A stretch of 64,000 nt of DNA from Pomphorhynchus laevis (lineage: Eukaryota; Acanthocephala; Palaeacanthocephala; Echinorhynchida; Pomphorhynchidae): NCBI GenBank assembly GCA_012934845.2, contig WNNJ02000282.1, forward strand, positions 124,001-188,000. The letters are read 5' to 3'. Both the position numbers and the translations under genes were made by a program. Shown piece by piece: positions 10,748 to 21,393 of the stretch (its first letter is position 1; every line of letters starts with the position of its first letter). Under the pieces are notes generated by a model. That model was not told the DNA's origin and searched no databases. It saw only the letters and a program-made list of their open reading frames with translations.

Positions 10748-12530
10748 ATTAAATACACATATATCATCACTGTATCGAAACATATTTCATATATTTATTT
10801 TGTTTAGATTTAGTTTTTATACAGTTATGAACAAATTCATATTCTATAAAGCTTAAAAACAAGTCAGCTATAATTGGGCTACTATTACCACCCATTGGAA
10901 CACCTTTTACTTGTTTAAATATAGATGTCCCTACTTTTAAATAATTTTGATTTATCAAAATATTTAAGGATTCTATTAATTCAATTTTATCCATATATTT
11001 ATATTTACTTGATGGTTTAATTTTTGTTAGATAGGCGTTATAATTATTATAACATATATATGTATATCTTTTTCCGAATATAAGATTAGTTAATTTTACT
11101 AAAGCTTCTTTAATATCTACTAAATCTAGATTTGTATAAAGCGTAATAAAATCGTATGTATTTATATTTTGAAAATTTATTCCTTTTGTCTGTTCTAAAA
11201 ATTCCTTTGTAGAATTAATACTGAAATAGTGTTTTATATCAGTATTAATTTCGATTACCTTGCAATATTTTTTAAAGTGTGCTTTAATTACTTTAAGTAT
11301 TATTATTCATATAGACAGAAAGTGGTTTTAATGTACATTTAAACGCACTACATATGAACCTAGGTTTTATTGGATTTTTATGTAATTTTAGATTCCAATA
11401 TAATATAGGTATAGTTTTATTATCTAATTCAACCTTTATACCCTTTTTATCCATTATAGAACAATGACTTGTAATAATTGTTTCTAAACTCAACTCACTA
11501 CGGTTCATATGTTGGATTTACATTTAAATCATTAGAATTAACCTCTTTCATTAGTATATCATAATAAAGCTTTTTGCATATGAAGACAAAGTTATTACTA
11601 GCTTTATCAATAGTTGTTATTATATAGTTATCCTTTAATTTAGTAAGTTCTTTATACATATCTTTATTAATTTTATCTTTCCTTTTGTAATTGTTTGTTA
11701 TTTTCATTTTATTTTTAATTTTAAATATATATATTCGAGCTTTCACTATTAATCAGCTTACTAAAGTAATCATTTAAGTTATTATATAACGAATTGTAAA
11801 TTTTATTTTTGTCGTTATTATTTAATCTATATTTATACCCTTTTGATAGCAGCTTTCTTAATTCACAATTTTCAATTAATTCTAGATTATGGGTACATAT
11901 ATGTTCATTTATTTTATCAAAATTAAGACTTTTACAATTGCATTCTGTTTCCATTATGTTTCTAATATTATCGTTACATATTGATTTTAATTCTTTATTA
12001 TAATTACAAATTTTTCGTCCTAACGGTGGTAGGAGTTTATACCTTATTTTAGGAATATATTTACTTAAATCTGACCCTATTATTTCTTTACTTTTAGAAT
12101 TATTTAAAAGTCCGGCTATATTTATGTTATCTATACATTTATTAATGAAGTTTATGGTTAATGTATATTTTCTATTGTTATTATTAACATTTATTGTACG
12201 ATTATAGTATTTTGTATTACAATAACTGTCTATTATACAACTTAGCCTATCATAGTCGTTAATTAATTTTTGATTTATTGAACATATGATATCTTTAAAA
12301 AAACTTCTTATATTTACATAAAGATTTTTTAGCTTATTATCACTTAAAAGTTGTTTTAATATTTCTAATTGTTCATTTATATACATATCTTTTTTAATAT
12401 TTTTAACTCTATTTTTCCTATTCTTTTTATCACCATGACTTCTTGGTTTGCGTTTAACCGGATTATTATAATATAGTTGTTTATTATACTACTTCTGCCA
12501 ATTCCTTGTACCACGTCATTCAATCTAAGT

Positions 12531-12890
12531 AAATATAAATATATGGATAAAATTGAATTATTAGAATCCTTAAATATTTTAATAAATCAAAATTATTTAA
12601 AGGTAGGGACATCTATGTTTAGACAAGTGAAAGGTGTTCCTATAGGTGGTAATAGTAGCCCAATTATAGCTGACTTATTTTTAAGCTTTATATAATATTT
12701 AAGATATAATAAATAGATATAATATTTGAGATATACTTAAATATTTTTATTAATCAAAATTATTTAAATTTATATCTATATTAAGTAGGGATATCTATAT
12801 TTAGACAAATTAAAAGTTTTCCGATCGGAGGTAATAGTAGCCCAAGTATAGCTGATCTATTTTTAAGCTTTATAGAATATGAATTTGTTC
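12531..12890 (+). mobile_element. Two PLE-B shards, head-to-head with PLE-B copy 1
   Basis: At 12531-12692 the plus strand encodes KYKYMDKIELLESLN and QVKGVPIGGNSSPIIADLF before a stop. A second, more decayed version of the same segment follows at 12740-12890. They abut the 5' end of the minus-strand copy in opposite orientation, an arrangement often seen with Penelope-like elements. Confidence 0.75.
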
Positions 12891-12892
12891 AT

Positions 12893-13262
12893 GCAGGTGA
12901 AAGACGGCTTGCCGTCACGTAGACAAAGATTGCGATGTACAAGTGGACTCACACGACTAAACCACGGTGTAACGATGATATCAATCTCTGGTATGGTTAT
13001 GACACCTATTGCTAAAAAATGCGAGAAACTAGCCTCCGGTGGTACGGACACGCACTAAGAGCTGCTGACAGAGGCGGACCTGCTAGCTGTTGTCGATAGG
13101 AAACGCGCACGAGGCTGACACAAGCAACGGTGCCTCGACACTCTCCACACCGACCTTTTAGCAAGCAAACTTTACCCGAACGAAGCCTTGAATCGAGTTT
13201 AGTGGAGAACTTGTTTAAAAATAGCCAACCCCGCCATCAAACTTGACAAAGGCTAAAAGAAA
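12893..13262 (+). mobile_element. RTE-like LINE shard (RT C-terminus)
   Basis: The plus-strand translation, with stops, shows LRCTSGLTRLNHGV, PIAKKCEK, then VDRKRARG, HKQRCLDTLHTDLL and WRTCLKIANP. This succession (GVTRLD, then APIADKLRE, then WYGHV, then GRP...W.D...DL, then WR) is the typical C-terminal tail of RTE-clade LINE proteins. It is heavily mutated. It is also more GC-rich than its surroundings. No element ends were seen. Confidence 0.6.
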
Positions 13263-13318
13263 AAGAAGAATTCAAAAATCTTCTTTTTCTAATAGTTTTT
13301 AATTTTATAAATAAAGGT

Positions 13319-13324
13319 TTTATT
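13319..13324 (-). promoter_or_regulatory. Poly(A) signal for the EAF-like gene
   Basis: AATAAA on the minus strand, about 115 bp after the EAF-like stop codon. Confidence 0.5.
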
Positions 13325-13436
13325 AACAATTATACATTAGATTAAAATACCCTAGTTAATTTACGAATTACAACAAAAGAACAAAAATGTCAAAGAAATA
13401 GTTAACCTCTTCGTATAATGTCCATAATCGATAGCG

Positions 13437-14171
13437 CTAGACTTCCTCTTCGTTATCACTACTTTCAGATAGCGCCTGATCATCTAGAATATCTGAATCA
13501 ATTGATCCACTGACAACTAGCAGGCCTTTTTCCGGTATCATCTGTTTGTTTATAGTGGGCGTGATTATTTGATCTGTTTCACAAAAGTCAGTTAATAATT
13601 CTGTTTCATAATTAAAACTTCCGTCCGATTCATGATTATCACTATTTGCGTTCGATAAACTGTCAGTTAATTCAGAATCAGATAATGTATGTACGTCATG
13701 TGTCATATAACCGACGGTCTGTTTACTAATTTCGGTTTCTGGTTGTGAGTTTATAGGTAAAGATTCATTATCATCAGCGTCGTTATGATTTGATGAATTG
13801 TCACATTGTTGCAGAAAGGTGTTAAAATGTGGCTTAATTTTGCTTGAAAAACTTTGGGGCTTTACTGTGATTGCAGAGCTCAATACTTTTAGTGTGAATT
13901 TTCCGTTTTCTTCTATAAGTACACAATCTCTGTTGGAACACAATTTATGAGTTCCTGTAAAAACTGACGTATCGATACTGGATCCTGGTATATTAGCTAG
14001 TGTGACAGTTACTTCATTTGTATTGTTAAATTCAATGTATCCAGGAGTAGACTGATCAATTGACGATGGAAGAGAGTAAACTGTCAGATCAAGTGCCTGG
14101 AAGGGGTTCATTCTTCGTGTGGGATTCTCCATTATGGGGTTAGCGATCTCGTAATACGGTCGGTTTAACAT
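13437..14171 (-). CDS. EAF: ELL-associated factor (EAF-like) transcription elongation co-factor
   Basis: EAF proteins bind ELL and stimulate RNA polymerase II elongation in the nucleus. The conserved EAF N-terminal domain is visible: LPSSIDQSTPGYIEF, NEVTVTLANIPGSS, then VFTGTHKLC, RDCVLIEENGKFTLKVLSS. The residual 130 or so residues are rich in Ser, Asp, Glu and Asn and end in an acidic SESSDNEEEV stretch, which fits the transactivation tail of the family. The ATG at 14171 (MLNRPYYE) is chosen because the frame upstream runs into a palindrome and PLE sequence; the ATG at 14132 or an upstream exon is also possible. From 14171 the protein is 244 residues, close to the usual EAF size. A Penelope-like element sits only about 50 bp upstream. 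The assignment rests on recalled family sequence. Confidence 0.7.
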   Translation of the reverse strand: MLNRPYYEIANPIMENPTRRMNPFQALDLTVYSLPSSIDQSTPGYIEFNNTNEVTVTLANIPGSSIDTSVFTGTHKLCSNRDCVLIEENGKFTLKVLSSAITVKPQSFSSKIKPHFNTFLQQCDNSSNHNDADDNESLPINSQPETEISKQTVGYMTHDVHTLSDSELTDSLSNANSDNHESDGSFNYETELLTDFCETDQIITPTINKQMIPEKGLLVVSGSIDSDILDDQALSESSDNEEEV

Positions 14172-14198
14172 ATCAATGCTAGATAATATAGCTTTTGA

Positions 14199-14246
14199 AT
14201 TTGTGTTTGCCACCATCAGTATGTACTGATGGTGGCAAACACAAAT
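14199..14246. repeat. Perfect palindrome, 23-bp arms, at the EAF/PLE-C boundary
   Basis: Arms 14199-14221 and 14224-14246 are perfectly complementary with a TG spacer. The right arm is the normal end of the PLE-C coding region (also at about 16888-16912 in copy 2); the left arm is an inverted duplicate of it that joins EAF-side sequence. Confidence 0.95.
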
Positions 14247-15958
14247 TTCTAGCAACTAAGTTTAAACTAAGCTTTAATGTGATGTCTGCTTTATTGTTAG
14301 ATACTATGCAATCTTTAAACGTTTCAAGATACATGGCTTCAATAATTTTGCGCTTTGTTTTGTTCGTTTCTTTCTTCAGTGGTGTAATTAGGTTAATGTC
14401 TATTAAGTGGTTATTAACTCCTATATGGTGAGAAATGGCACAAGAGGATGTATAATGTCCGTGTAATGCTCTCTTCATTACATATGAGTGTTCTTTAGCA
14501 CGGATAGCTAACGGTCTTCCTGTTTGGTCCACATATTTTTTCTTACACTGGAGGCATGGAAAATTGTAGACAACACCGGCCGATTCAAATTCTGGTTTTA
14601 GTTTAAACATACTGGATAGCCTAGGTAGTGAACGAGTGAAGGGAAATATGTCATCTCTACATAGACCGAGATTGCTACACATTAAGGAATGTGCATTCTG
14701 GTTGATAAATGGGACATCGATGAATTTTTTCCCTTCAATTACAGATCGTTGTCTTTGATCATTTATGATGCGACGGGCATAATGAAATGCGCGATTAATG
14801 ATATTATGTGGAAAATCTGCTTGTTTTGGTAGAAAATAGATATTATTTAATTCATCCAGAAGTAAATGTTTATTTGGGCAAATACGGTGTGCTCCAGGAA
14901 TAGTGATCGTGCATGTGACGTTTTCCATTTAACAGGTGAATGAGATGACCAGCAAGTTACAATGTTAGGGATATCCTTCCTGTACAATGTTGTACTGATT
15001 GGATTACCTAGCAATACCTTTACGTCCAAAAAACTAATGGAGTTGTTATCAGGATGTTCAATACTCCAATTACTATTATTATCTTTAGAATTTAGGACTT
15101 CAATAATAAAGTCGTCTGGAGGTAAATCAGAATCAAATGCCATAAATGCATCATCCACGTAATGCACGTAGAATCTTAGGCTGGGTAAGCGTTGGTGAAT
15201 GTCACCCTCCCAATTTCGAAAATAAATCTCAGCCAACGTTGGTCCGAATGGAGATCCCATTGCGACACCGTTAGATTGGACATACATATTTTTGTTGAAC
15301 ATAAAATGGTTTTTGTTAGTGCAGAACGAGATGAGTTCAAACCATTCAGAAAAACCGAGTGTCCGGTTATGTTCCTTATTAGTCAGTAAATTACTTGCGA
15401 GTGTTATAGCATCAACCAGGGGTACATTAGTAAATAGTGATATTAGATCTGCGGTAATTAGGTGACAATCGTGATTCAGATTCTTAACTCGAGCCGCAAA
15501 ATCAGGTCTGTCTTTAACGGATGCTTCAGTTATACCCATGTGCAGCTGTAGTTTTTATAAATAAATTTTGCTAGTTTATGACTAAAGCTGTTGTATGAGG
15601 CGATGACTGGTCGTACGGAACAAACAGATTTATGTACTTTAGGAAGCAAATACATGAATGAAGGTTTAGCATTACTAGATCTTATGAGTCTATAGTCCAA
15701 AAGAGGTATTTTTTCGGCTTTGTATAAGTTAAGCATATACTTCTTAAATTTTCTTTCCGTTGAATTAGTAGGATCTATTGAAATAGGGTTAAATTGACCA
15801 CTGTCCGGAACTTCACCGAATTTAATGTAATCATTGCGATCCAGCACCAATATTGCTTTTCTTTGTCTGATCGGCACATAGCTAAAGTATTGTTGTTGCG
15901 TAGTTCTTTTAAGGAATTGATCACAGATCTGTCGATATAATAGACTGAACGAGTTGAC
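14222..15958 (-). pseudogene. PLE-C copy 1: Penelope-like RT with GIY-YIG endonuclease
   Basis: Reading leftwards: DRNDYIKFGEVP and MYLLPKVHKSVCSVRPVI (15877-15530), RT palm (ITADLISLFTNVPL, GVAMGSPFGPTLAE), catalytic YVDD (15150-15161) and SFLDVKVLL. After a frame break near 14860-14930 comes the GIY-YIG nuclease: GVVYNFPCLQCKKKYVDQTG, with an EH motif, ending near 14222. YVD replaces the usual YIG. The 5' end is truncated; at least two frame breaks are present. The domain order RT then C-terminal GIY-YIG is the hallmark of endonuclease-bearing Penelope-like elements. Confidence 0.85.
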
Positions 15959-16012
15959 ATATTCATGTAGACGTATTCAACATATTCATAATATGTTGAC
16001 ATATTCATATTC

Positions 16013-17080
16013 CTCCAGACGATTTTATTATTGAAGTCCTAAATTTTAAAGATAATAATATTAATTGGAGTATTGAACATCCTGATAACAACTCCATTAG
16101 TTTTTTGGACGTAAATGTATTGCTAGGTAATCCAATCAGTACAACATTGTACAGGAAGGATATCCCTAACATTGTAACTTGCTGGTCATCTCATTCACAT
16201 GTAAAATGGAAAACGTCACAGGCACGATCACTATTCCTGGAGCACACCGTATTTGCTCAAATAAACATTTACTTCGGAATAAATTAAATAATATCTATTT
16301 TCTACCAAAACAAGCAGATTTTCCACATAATATCATTAATCGCGCATTTCATCATGCCCGTCGCATCATAAATGATCAAAGACAACGATCTGTAATTGAA
16401 GGGAAAAAATTCATCGATGTCCGATTTATCAACCAGAATGCACATTCCTTAATGTGTAGCAATCTCGGTCTATGTAGAGATGACATATTTCCCTTCACTC
16501 GTTCACTACCTAAGCTATCCAGTATGTTTAAACTAAAACCAGAATTTGAATAGGCCGGTCTTGTCTACAATTTTCCATGCCTCCAGTGTAAGAAAAAATA
16601 TGTGGACCAAACAGGAAGACCGTTAGCTATCCGTGCCAAAGAACACTCATATGTAATGAAGAGAGCATTAAATGGACATTATACATCCTCTTGTGCCATT
16701 TCTCACCATATAGGAGTTAATAACCACTTAATAGTCATTAACCTAATTACACCACTGAAGAAAGAAACGAACAAAACAAAGCGCAAAATTATTGAAGCCA
16801 TGTATCTTGAAACGTTTAAAGATTGCATAGTATCTAACAATAAAGCAGACATCACATTAAAGCTTAGTTTAAACTTAGTTGCTAGAAATTTGTGTTTGCC
16901 ACCATCAGTACAGACGGACGATGGATGAACAATCAGTAGGGCGTATTTTAATTTGTTTGCACTTTCTAATTCCTTTTACTATTGTGTTTTATTTCAAGAC
17001 CCTGAAGATGACGTGACGTAGTGCTGTCGAAATATTGGATTTTTGTAATCAAATAAATATTCCTGTTTCCTCGCCTTCTT
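16013..17080 (+). pseudogene. PLE-C copy 2: 5'-truncated, head-to-head with copy 1
   Basis: It starts inside the RT (PDDFIIEVLN equivalent) and continues through the linker and GIY-YIG domain to about 16928. Two frame breaks and an in-frame stop near 16552 (EFE then stop, where copy 1 reads EFESAGVV) disable it. The 3' UTR is present, with CTGAAGA...GAAA at 17002-17032 and AATAAA near 17049. It lies back-to-back with the truncated 5' end of copy 1, across about 55 bp of small AT-rich repeats (15959-16012). Confidence 0.85.
17002..17032 (+). other. Hammerhead-like motif in the PLE-C 3' UTR
   Basis: CTGAAGA (17002-17008) fits the CUGANGA box of a hammerhead ribozyme and GAAA (17029-17032) the second box. 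Between them GAC and GTC could form a 3-bp stem II. No good stem III/UH cleavage site was found, so this is at best a decayed ribozyme. Penelope-like elements are known to carry hammerhead motifs in their terminal repeats. Confidence 0.35.
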
Positions 17081-17082
17081 GT

Positions 17083-17300
17083 AATAATTCGGATTGGAAA
17101 CAAATTTTCTCTATAAATGTGTTCCCTAAACCTAGTTTTAACATTTGATATGTTTTTTATATTTATATAACGGAAAAATTTATTATTAAAAAACAATTTT
17201 TATGAATTGACATATAAATAATATAAAAATTATAAAAACATATCAAATTATATATAAAAATTATCAGGTCATCAGGAGGAATTGCTATGTTATCCCTATC
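17083..17300. mobile_element. Shards of two Penelope-like elements
   Basis: On the minus strand 17180-17085 encodes a short NISNVKTRFREHIY piece like the GIY-YIG domain at 17390-17790. From about 17195 to 17300 comes a plus-strand-listed piece of the PLE-B 3' tail (TTATGAATTGACA then TCAGGTCATCAGGAGG). Both are too short to be functional. Confidence 0.5.
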
Positions 17301-17389
17301 CTATTGTTATGCTCATATTCCTACATTATAAGATAAAGAATTTATAATTCTGCACAGTATCACTGGTATAGTTTCAGTATTTCTGACAG

Positions 17390-17790
17390 GTTATATTACC
17401 GGATAAACAATGTCCACTTTGTGCTCTCAACAGTAGTTTACAGTTTTTAATATTATATCCTTTTAATCTCATATGTTTATGAAATATAGTTTGACTATTA
17501 CGCTGTATATTATATATGTGTTGCCTAAACCTAGTTTTTAACATTTGATGTTTTTCCTATATATTGCAATCCACATGTACATTGTATTAGATACACTACA
17601 CCTGCGTTATTGCAGTTACTTTATTATTAATATTTAATGAAAAACATTTTGTCGTATTACTTACAATACAATTATTATTTATAACATCACAAACTTTACA
17701 ATTTTTTCTGCTACATTTAAAAGATCTAAAATTGAAATCATTAGTACTTACGTATTTTTCCAATATGGTTGAGTACCCTTAACTTTTATT
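17390..17790 (-). mobile_element. GIY-YIG endonuclease shard of another Penelope-like element
   Basis: Read leftwards, the minus strand gives CKVCDVINNNCIVSN, then in a shifted frame NAGVVYLIQCTCGLQYIGKT, then RFRQHIYNIQRNS and KGYNIKNCKLLL. GVVY and YIG are the defining GIY-YIG motifs, with the Cys pairs usual for Penelope endonucleases. At least two frameshifts. No RT is attached, and the sequence differs from PLE-C. Confidence 0.75.
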
Positions 17791-18107
17791 AAGTCATAAT
17801 TTTTTAAGTTGCTTTTTCGGTGTAGCCACATAGTTTAGTTGACTCAGACTAAACTTACAACGGGCCCTCCGCAGCATCTGACAGAGAGCTGCCCTGCTTA
17901 ATGCGGTTTGCAGGCTGGAACAGGATCTATGAAGATCTACGACCTTCCATCCACGCGCTACGCGACCAGTCTATTAGCCATTACCTGGTCTCTTAAACGT
18001 GCTCGCGTGGATCATTTTACACTTTTAAATGTAAACACCTTGGAATGCAAACTTATCCATTTTTTAAAGTTAATATAAAAAGCTACGTTAAAGAGCTACT
18101 TTTAAAG
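17791..18107. other. Unassigned sequence
   Basis: No gene is recognised. A patch at about 17860-18010 is richer in GC than the surroundings, suggesting a fragment of coding or repeat DNA, but no family could be named. Confidence 0.3.
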
Positions 18108-18295
18108 CTACGTATTTAATATAATTATAAAATACATAAATAAATAAAAATAATAATGCTTAATCAATTAATCAGAATTTATTAATTAGATAATAAATAA
18201 TTCTAAATAATTGTTATAAGATTCTATAACTTATATAAAGCTAAAATAAAAAATTGGAATTTAAAATAAAAGTCAATTTTTAAGAATTTATTATT
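18108..18295 (-). mobile_element. PLE-B 3' tail fragment
   Basis: The phrase CTACGTATTTAATATAATTA and the following AT-rich stretch match the terminal 190 bp or so of PLE-B copies (9110-9300, 31495-31680). No coding sequence. Confidence 0.6.
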
Positions 18296-18299
18296 TTTA

Positions 18300-18545
18300 A
18301 TCTCTATACAAGAAATTATTACAACATGCAAAACAGCCACTCAGCTGTTTTGTCTGCTCACAGTAAAACTTATTTTATGTCAACAAAATCTTAATCCGGA
18401 TACAGAATATTGAAATTAGAATATGTGCAAAGCCATGTAATTAGCGTTTTCTTGAAGTGCACTCTGTTTGATATGTTGACGATATTCTCTGGAAATTTGT
18501 TCCAAAGCCTCGCGCTCGATGAGAAAGGCGATATATGGTTCCTGC
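18300..18545 (-). mobile_element. LINE C-terminal shard with 3' hairpin
   Basis: Read leftwards from 18545: HISPFSSSARLWNKFPENIV then SNRVHFKKTLITWL. This is the typical extreme C-terminus of CR1/Jockey-type LINE reverse transcriptases (ARLWN.LP...). The 3' UTR contains an 8-bp perfect hairpin, AAAACAGC/GCTGTTTT, with a 6-nt loop at 18330-18351. It differs from LINE-D and LINE-F. Confidence 0.55.
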
Positions 18546-18589
18546 AAATGGGCCCGCAATTCAAGAAACTATAATTTATGTACGCAGTT

Positions 18590-20875
18590 CACAACCGGGG
18601 ACGAATAGTCGGAATGGCGAAGTTGGCCCGCTCTTTTCGGGACCCTCGATCTTGTTGGCTCTCCGATCATTTCCACCATCTTCCTCAGGGGATGCGGAAG
18701 GCCTAAGCCCATCTAATCTTCGCGATCTAGTCGGTAATTCGAGTGGCGCAGCAGGGCACAGACTATTGAACTCACTCTGTGAGCTTATCCGCATCGTCCT
18801 TACTGGCAACGTAGCAATTTCGATTAAACCTATTTTATTCGGAGCCAGGCTTTTAGCATTTAAGAAGAATGATGAAGGAGTCAGACCAATTGCCGTTGGG
18901 TGCACATTTCGTCGATTAGCGGCTAAGTTGGCCTGCAGAGTTGCAACCGAGAAGGTGGTTGATCATGACGAAGATCAGATACTCCCAACACAACTGGGCG
19001 TTGGCGTTTCTAGGTGTCGAGGCCGCAGTTCACTCAGCGAGATGTTTTGCATTACACGGTCTAATAGAAACATCATCCATGGTTAAATTAGACTTTGAGA
19101 ATGCCTTTAACTCCATCAGTCGCAATGCCGTCCTTCAATGCATGGAGAGGGATATTCCGGAAATTATAGAATTTGTGGAAATGTGCTACAACGGTCCAAG
19201 CACTCTGATTTTCGGAGACAGTTTTATTGAATGATGAGAGGGAGTTCAGCAGGGCGACCCCCTCAAACCTCTTCTGTTCTCGCTAACTTTCAACAGGCTA
19301 GCCCACAGCCTTTCCTCATCACTTGTAATGTGGTATCTAGATGACTGCTGTATAGGTGGAGAACTGTCCACTCTTGCCAACGATATTATTAACATCCGAC
19401 AACAGGGATATTCTATCGGCTTACACTTACGCGCAGACAAGTGCCAAATCATCACCGCCGACAGCACTGATATCCAACCTCTGATCGAATTAATGCCAGA
19501 CACTAATGTATGTGATGTATCGTCTGCCGACTTACTCGGCGCGCCCCTTTGCGGCGGAAGTCACCTCGATTCACTCTTGTAATCAGCCATCACACAACTT
19601 CGGCAGGTAGGCCAAAAGCTTCCCAAACTAGCGAAGCACGACGCGTTTTTCATATTGCGTCATTGTCTGACGCTACCGAAGGTCAACTTTCAACTACGCT
19701 GCGTACCGTGTTTTTCTAGCAGACTAGCGAAGGATTTCGACGAGGAAGTCCGCTGTTCCCTGGTCGAGATCCTAAATCTTCAGCTCTCTGACACGGCCTG
19801 GCGTAAAGCCTCATTGCCAGTTAAGTTCGGCGGACTCGGTGTTTTGAGGGCGGAAGAATTATCAATACCGGCCTTCTGCTCGTCTGTCTCGAGCATGTGT
19901 GGCTTAACCTCGAATATTCTGCCTGATTATATCGTGGGATGCTCAGGCACCGACGACTTAAGTTATTGGACGGTATTAGATGTTTAGACCTCTACATTTG
20001 ACCTGCCTGTTCCAACGGATACAACCGTACAAAAACGTTGGACAGTGCCCCTGTTTGAGACCCAGCTCCGCGGCCTGATTGCTTCATGTGACTGTCTTAA
20101 AGATCGAGCCCGCTTACTTTCGGCAGCAACCAAATGGTCTGGCGCATTTATGGATGCCTTGCCGATCGCCTCGGTAGGTACAAAAATGGACGACCACTCA
20201 TTGTGCCTGGCAACAGCCCTACGTCTCGGATTTAAATTTCCACTCCCTTTCAATTGCGAGTACTTGATTATAACCGATGTATCAGAGACACACGGTATCG
20301 ATTGCTCGAAGACAGTGTCTCGACACAAACGCCACAGTGCAGTCAATGCTCTTATTCGTGGTGATCTGATAGCGGCCGGTGTCGCGTCCCGCCTAGAACC
20401 AGTTGGACTCTGCGGAGATGACGGGAAAAGACCGGATGAAGCTTCATTGGTCCCTTGGGAAAGTGGACGCCTACTTGTATGGGACTTTACCTGTCTCAAC
20501 ACACTTGCGGCTAGTAATTTGTTCAACACGGTCTGTGCGCCGGGCGAGGTGGCGAGATTGGCCGAGAATCGGAAGCTGGACAAATACAGGGTCATCGATG
20601 CGTTCCAATACACTTATGTCCCATTGGCGATCGAGACAATAGGGGCAGCCGCGCCGATTACGTCCAGCTTCCTGGAATCTCTAGGGAAGAAGCTAATTGC
20701 CGCTACAGGCGATCGGAGAGCAGCGAAGTTTCTATCACAGAGATTGAGCTGTGCGGTGCAACGAGGCAACGCGGCCTGTTTGGAGATCGCCCAGGAGATT
20801 GCAGAAGATTATCAATCTGATCTTCGTCGTGATTTCCCATTTATAAATAAACTAATTGTAATACTTAAACATTAA
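18590..20875 (+). pseudogene. REL-K copy 1: second REL-type non-LTR retrotransposon
   Basis: Domains in order: SFPPSSSGDAEGLSPSNLRD start block, IRPIAVG-like block (VRPIAVGCTFRRL), RT palm KLDFENAFNSIS, VQQGDPLKPLLFS, catalytic YLDD (19334-19345), thumb (PVKFGGLGVLRAEE), then a degenerate Cys/His region and the restriction-like endonuclease core: RPDEASLVPW followed by GRLLVWDFTCLNTLA (about 20420-20515). The last stretch, 20045-20875, is open for 276 codons. Frame breaks lie near 19010, 19232, 19580 and 19985. It is less AT-rich than its surroundings. The family is common in cnidarians and arthropods; its formal clade is not assigned here. Confidence 0.8.
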
Positions 20876-20879
20876 ATTT

Positions 20880-21250
20880 TAGCGAATTATTATATAGAAC
20901 AACTTATTAATTAGAGTAGTGATTGAAAGTGATTTCCGTCTACACGTGGATGACGTTCGGCAAATTTCATCTTCCCAGCTCTGATGCACCGGCCAATCAG
21001 ACACTAATTCATGCGTCTTTGTTTCTAAACCATTCCGACTGTATGCTAGATCTATGCGTTTTTGTACGAGAGATTTATTGAATTGGCTTATTTACTTGTG
21101 ATCCATTATTACTGACGGTCGATAAAGTTACTGGTTTATAAATTTACCTTATTCGATTACGGCTATTATTTTGCCAGATTTCGCAATTTTTCATTTTTTG
21201 TAATACTTGTGTGATTAATTAAGTTTTTCAATTCGTATAATGATGCAACA
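20880..21250. other. AT-rich flank of REL-K copy 1
   Basis: Presumably 3' UTR and flank. No coding sequence was recognised. It ends at GTGTTAAACT (21251-21260), the target-site duplication of LINE-F. Confidence 0.4.
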
Positions 21251-21393
21251 GTGTTAAACTAAGTAAGTAAGTAAGTAAGGGTTTTATTAATAACAATATA
21301 ACTGATAAAAAAACTTAAGAAACAAAAACATGCAAAAGAAAACTTTAAATAGAAGCTGTTCACGACGTGTATTTTGAAATCTTCAACTTATAT

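Larger units (their letters stand above)
9103..12530 (-). mobile_element. PLE-B copy 1 (Penelope-like RT, no visible endonuclease), interrupted by a MULE
   Basis: Reading leftwards: an N-terminal region (12386-11721, with a CNC motif in ECNCKSLNFDKINEHICTH), the motif LYWNLKLHKNPIKPRF, RT palm with FKQVKGVPMGGNSSPIIADL, then the catalytic region. A 2-nt deletion near 10770 puts YIDD out of frame, and the MULE at 9909-10747 splits the coding region just past it. The C-terminus ends with LWMDNK at 9462. Several further frameshifts are present. The 3' tail contains strong hairpins and ends at the phrase AAATCAGCTAACTG near 9103. The RT resembles the widespread GIPMGTN/YIDD family often grouped with Penelope-like elements; that placement is tentative. 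No GIY-YIG domain was seen. Confidence 0.75.

Noticed and set aside
13437-14171. Acidic protein as a second ORF of PLE-C.
   Set aside because: PLE-C copy 2 has no such ORF downstream, and the EAF domain and poly(A) signal point to a host gene.
14172-14255. Upstream extension of the EAF-like frame to 14255.
   Set aside because: It would begin at TTG inside PLE-C sequence and run through the palindrome; ATG 14171 is the first plausible start.
20403-20642. Secondary open frames inside REL-K and LINE-F (both strands).
   Set aside because: Shadows of the real coding frames; no independent family motifs.
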